Assembly: GCA_963772595.1 (NCBI GenBank)
Contig: CAVYXZ010000014.1
Span: forward strand, 577,712-641,711
DNA: 64,000 nucleotides
Direction of reading: 5' to 3'
From: CAVYXZ01 sp963772595
GTDB taxonomy: Bacteria; Chloroflexota; Anaerolineae; Aggregatilineales; Phototrophicaceae
Each line of letters begins with the position of its first letter. The first letter of the stretch is position 1. Shown piece by piece: positions 63,761 through 64,000 of this stretch. Position numbers and translations under genes: made by a program. The notes below the pieces were generated by a model. The model searched no databases and had not been told where the DNA came from. It saw only the letters and a list, made by a program, of their open reading frames with translations.

Positions 63761-64000
63761 GCCCATATCAGAGACAACGAGACCAAGCGGGGCTCAGGGG
63801 AGTGGACGCGAGGTTGACAGAAACGGACCGGCACGACCCGACGGGAGCTGGCAGCAACTCCCGTCAGTGGTCAAGCACAAACGTCGCACAGACGGCCGGA
63901 ACTACTGGTTCGGAACGAGCACAGTGCCGGTGGTCCCGGCACCGTGCCTCACTTGGGATGGTCCGTCCTTCTCTTTCGTGGACGCCCGAGTTGCGTCTAG

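Overview
The window looks like metagenome-derived DNA in two parts. Positions 1 to about 58,170 have medium-high GC and look like a Chloroflexota genome, probably Anaerolineae-like. This is inferred from the Thr-Pro-rich linker of the DUF3048 protein, a sigma factor fused to a bifunctional-nuclease domain, an archaeal-type thiolase, many TPR proteins, and copper, inositol and GT39-type genes of the kind seen there. From about 58,170 to 64,000 the style changes: higher GC, a SorC-type regulator with a SIS/xylulokinase operon, a second ECF sigma pair, a tRNA-Val 3' half and an arginase remnant. That suits an actinobacterial or Limnocylindria-like genome. At the boundary the 5' end of a xylulokinase gene runs in frame into a 5'-truncated DUF4132 gene, so a chimeric contig or a large insertion is likely.

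Layout. 0-16 kb (intact frames): PIG-L deacetylase, DUF3048 protein, sigma-BFN fusion, P-loop kinase, thiolase/SGNH pair, TPR proteins, uvrA, a decayed Uma2 gene, glutamate dehydrogenase, a GT1 glycosyltransferase. 16-39 kb (many single-base frame breaks): GT39-like transferase, queG, a copper module (copZ-like chaperone and CPH-type P1B ATPase, each with CsoR-like operators), NDP-sugar epimerase-like gene, creatininase, D-2-hydroxyacid dehydrogenase, a second GT39-like protein, aldo/keto reductase, two four-helix-bundle (S23/IVP-like) genes each bracketed by inverted repeats, an inositol operon iolE-iolC-iolB-iolD followed by an arylsulfotransferase, a divergent MFS transporter, and a nuclease-fold/PIN bicistron. 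39-41 kb: DUF4242 and Rieske remnants, a VOC protein, an AraC regulator. 41.3-50.7 kb: the most unusual stretch, about twelve NTF2-fold/SnoaL domains and three 4-oxalocrotonate-tautomerase-like domains in single, fused and tandem form, plus an NmrA-SnoaL fusion and a GMC oxidoreductase, closed by a clear terminator. 50.8-53.6 kb: two cyclic-nucleotide-binding domains and an FAD halogenase-like monooxygenase with a C-terminal zinc ribbon. 53.6-58.2 kb, reverse strand: BNR/sialidase-like propeller, MoaD-like protein and DUF6924 in one overlapping operon, and a long DUF4132 protein.

The candidate for an undescribed system is the tautomerase/SnoaL array. It has no polyketide synthase. One tautomerase-SnoaL protein carries four copies of an A-D-x-(I/V)-W-R-G motif on a Ser/Asn/Gly-rich linker, and the neighbouring free tautomerase ends with a fifth copy at the same residue position, which suggests a docking or scaffold motif. 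I infer a modular tautomerise/cyclise/oxidise pathway; the substrate is unknown.

Caution: from about 17 to 39.6 kb I count at least thirty apparent frameshifts. Most that I could reconstruct are gains of one G or C. I read these mainly as sequence errors, not pseudogenes, and label such genes as interrupted.
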